From: Paenibacillus dendritiformis
GTDB taxonomy: Bacteria; Bacillota; Bacilli; Paenibacillales; Paenibacillaceae
DNA length: 64,000 nucleotides
Assembly (NCBI RefSeq): GCF_021654795.1
Contig: NZ_AP025344.1
Location: 5,890,501-5,954,500 of the forward strand
Direction of reading: 5' to 3'
The notes below the pieces were generated by a model. It worked only from the letters and a program-made list of their open reading frames with translations. It made no database searches and was not told where the DNA came from. Position 1 is the stretch's first letter. Every line of letters starts with the position of its first letter. The translations under genes were made by a program, and so were the position numbers. Below are positions 62,264 through 64,000 of the stretch, piece after piece.

Positions 62264-63304
62264 TCAGGCTTCAGGCAAGAACTCGTTCGTGAACGCCTTG
62301 TCGATATCGATCGGCTTCTCCATCAGCTTGTTCTGCAAAAGCCAGTTCGTATAGTTATCCCACACTTCCCGCTTCTGCTCTCCCCAGCGCGGCGCATCGT
62401 CGCGGTATTTCGGGCTGAGCCAGCGCTGGCTGGCCATAACCAGTTCCTTGTCCAGGTCAGGCACCTGCTTCAACATGATCCCGGCCGCCTGCTCCGGATT
62501 GTCGATCGCGAACTGATATCCCCGCGACACGGCCCGCATGAACGCCTTCACCAGCTCGGGATCGGACTCGATCAGCTTCTCGCTGGTCGCGATGACCGGA
62601 GTGTAGTAGTCGAGCGCATCCGAATATTGATTGACATACATCATATCGATCGGCTCGCTGCGCAGCTCAGCCTCAATGCCTGTCCACCCGTAGAAAATCC
62701 AAGCGAAATCAATATCCTTTTTGACCGCGGTGAAAAAGTCGGCGGAACCCATATTGATGTTCTTGATCTTGCCGTAGTCGGCGCCCTCCTGCTCCATGAG
62801 CGTCCGCAGCACCATTTCTTCCACCGGCGAGCCCCAGCCCCCGTACGTCTTGCCTTCGAAATCCTTGGGCGACGTAATGTGCTTGTCCTGCGGGGCGGCG
62901 AACCCGGACGTATTATGTTGAATGATGGCCGCCAAAGACACGATCGGCACATTCTGCGTGCGCGCCAGCGTAATGCTCTCTTGTACGCTGACCCCGAACT
63001 GCGCGGCGCCAGAGGCGATCATCGCGTCGGCTCCGCCTGTACCGGGCTGAATAATGTTCACCTTCAGCCCTTCCGCTTCGAAGTACCCCTCTTGCTGGGC
63101 GACATACACCCCGGTATGGTTCGTATTCGGCGTCCATTCCAGCACGAACGTAATCTCGCGCAGCTCCTTCGGCGCTTCAGCGCCCTGTGCTCCGCTTCCT
63201 TGCGTCGTCGGTGCGGAACCTCCTCCCGCGCAGGCGGTCAACATGAACATGAGCGCCAAGGCCAGTCCAAGCGCTCCTTTTTTTCGTGCACGCATGCTTC
63301 TCAT
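62264..63304 (-). CDS. Thiamin precursor-binding lipoprotein (ThiY/THI5-like)
   Basis: 346 residues. Lipobox MLTACAGG (Cys about 25) and an NMT1/THI5-like domain: FVLEWTPNTNHTGVYVA, VNIIQPGTGGADAMIASGAA, YGGWGSPVEEMVLRTLM. Such proteins bind the pyrimidine precursor HMP or N-formyl derivatives. Start at 63304 (or 63295). The operon order is binding protein-permease-ATPase, and a TPP riboswitch stands about 340 bp upstream, so high thiamin pyrophosphate should switch it off. Confidence 0.92.
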   Translation of the reverse strand: MRSMRARKKGALGLALALMFMLTACAGGGSAPTTQGSGAQGAEAPKELREITFVLEWTPNTNHTGVYVAQQEGYFEAEGLKVNIIQPGTGGADAMIASGAAQFGVSVQESITLARTQNVPIVSLAAIIQHNTSGFAAPQDKHITSPKDFEGKTYGGWGSPVEEMVLRTLMEQEGADYGKIKNINMGSADFFTAVKKDIDFAWIFYGWTGIEAELRSEPIDMMYVNQYSDALDYYTPVIATSEKLIESDPELVKAFMRAVSRGYQFAIDNPEQAAGIMLKQVPDLDKELVMASQRWLSPKYRDDAPRWGEQKREVWDNYTNWLLQNKLMEKPIDIDKAFTNEFLPEA

Positions 63305-63458
63305 CCTGATCTTCTTCCCCTTTCCGATTCGCCTGTCATTCAGGCGGTACACGGCCATGCTCCTTCTCTGGCATACGAACCGGCGGAGTCCCGGCACAAC
63401 GGGCATCCTGCCGCAGCCCTTCCCTGATAAGCGCCCGCGCAAGCCATCGCGCGGATCT

Positions 63459-63487
63459 AAAAAAGCGCCCCTCATCGGGGCGCTTAC
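63459..63487 (-). terminator. Terminator linked to the TPP riboswitch
   Basis: AAGCGCCCC/GGGGCGCTT stem with a 5-base loop followed by a T run on the minus strand. It lies about 160 bases after the aptamer and 155 bases before the binding-protein start, and is the likely expression platform, though the spacing is long. Confidence 0.7.
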
Positions 63488-63647
63488 GCTGTCCATTACC
63501 TAGGCGTGTGCATGGCGGCCGCTTGAACGGTACGTCGCGTTCCATGCAGAGCATTCCGCTTGCCCGCCCGCGCTGTGAACACGGATGCGGTGCATCGGAC
63601 TTCTCCGACCGCAAAGGAACGCCTCCGCCGTCCGGCATGGCGCCATT

Positions 63648-63738
63648 CTCATTCCTACGCTGGCATTACCCAGATCAGGTGTAAGGGTCAGTATCTTCAC
63701 GGGATACGATCTCAGCCGGCCCTATTCCAGCCCCCCTA
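63648..63738 (-). ncRNA. TPP riboswitch (THI element)
   Basis: On the minus strand GGCTGAGAT (63709-63717) and ACCTGATCTGGGTAATGCCAGCG (63658-63680, given in part), ending with GTAGGAAT, match the TPP aptamer core. It precedes the ThiYXZ-like transporter operon. Terminator candidate at 63459-63487. Confidence 0.96.
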
Positions 63739-63904
63739 GTATGCATATTCAGTTGCCGTTTCACATGCAATTATAGACCTCGTCCGCTCCCTTGTCCAGC
63801 CATGATGCGGCGCAGGATCCGCATATCTCCTGCCTTTCTTGTGACGAAGCACATAGCGATCTTCTTTCCGGTACGGGTAAGATGGCCTTGGGAGGGATGT
63901 CTTC

Positions 63905-64000
63905 ATGAAAAAACGACTTGTATGGGTTGGGGCAACCGCGCTCGCCCTCATCTTCGGAACCGCGGTATATGCCTCTGGCAGCAACGACAGCGGCTTCGGC
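63905..64000 (+). CDS. Secreted small protein, 5' end only (cut by window end)
   Basis: 32 residues seen: signal peptide MKKRLVWVGATALALIFGTAVYAS with likely cleavage near YAS, then GSNDSGFG. TTGGGAGGGATG is the ribosome binding site, 6-9 bases before the ATG. Divergent from the riboswitch operon. Identity cannot be told from this piece. Confidence 0.75.
   Translation, partial: MKKRLVWVGATALALIFGTAVYASGSNDSGFG

Noticed and set aside
63336..63638. Frame between the TPP riboswitch and the binding-protein gene
   Set aside because: Reads through the riboswitch terminator hairpin and has no ribosome binding site.

Overview
The window looks like a chromosomal segment of a Paenibacillus-type Firmicute. 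Supporting signs are mixed GC (very high around 0.5-1.6 kb, clearly lower at 19.6-21.4 kb and 41-47.2 kb), strong AGGAGG-type ribosome binding sites with TTG and GTG starts, lipobox solute-binding proteins, YesM/YesN-type two-component proteins, LplABC-type sugar ABC transporters, a T-box leader and a TPP riboswitch. The species is not proven; relatives of P. dendritiformis or P. thiaminolyticus are only a guess.

Layout. 0-15.5 kb is a mannoside-degradation locus. It holds the end of a class I mannose-6-phosphate isomerase-like gene, a ROK sugar kinase, a GH38-like hydrolase and an M24 peptidase on the plus strand. On the minus strand are a YesN regulator, an LplB/LplC/LplA-type ABC transporter, a GH125 exo-alpha-1,6-mannosidase and a GH38 alpha-mannosidase, most simply read as import of mannose-containing oligosaccharides and their cytoplasmic trimming. 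15.5-19.4 kb has a decayed sensor-kinase remnant, a YjiH-family membrane protein and an intact YesM-type kinase homologous to the remnant. 19.6-21.4 kb is an AT-richer cassette: an HTH/TPR peptide-responsive regulator overlapping a tiny secreted peptide gene with three 9-residue repeats, a strong candidate for a quorum-sensing pair. 21.5-25.8 kb is a second sugar ABC transporter with a LacI-family regulator. 26-35.4 kb carries an RND efflux pump, its adaptor and an unknown secreted protein, next to an OmpR/EnvZ-like two-component system. 35.6-41 kb has an OsmC-like protein, a copper-amine-oxidase-N/NlpC hydrolase, a sugar isomerase/epimerase plus oxidoreductase pair, and a tyrosine phosphatase. 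41-46 kb is a large sensor kinase, its regulator and an MFS anion transporter, in AT-richer DNA. 46.2-48.8 kb holds small unknown or poorly characterised genes. 49-53.5 kb encodes glutaminyl-tRNA synthetase, a coiled-coil protein and T-box-controlled threonine deaminase. 53.5-60.1 kb encodes two MFS exporters, a Na+/H+ antiporter-family protein and a TatD-like hydrolase beside a 37-bp tandem repeat. 60.4-63.7 kb is a TPP-riboswitch-controlled thiamin-precursor ABC transporter, and a secreted protein gene is cut off by the window end.

Most notable non-genic content: a ~300-bp sequence present twice in inverted orientation (5.55-5.87 kb and 32.74-33.05 kb); clusters of a short CTGCAA..TTGCAG-type palindromic motif in four intergenic regions; a nine-copy 37-bp tandem repeat at 57.85-58.18 kb; and the kinase remnant that keeps both ends of the gene and its promoter region. 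The candidate previously undescribed system is the HTH/TPR receptor with the repeat-containing propeptide at 19.8-21.3 kb. No BLAST, HMM or structure search was run; family calls come from motifs read by eye.
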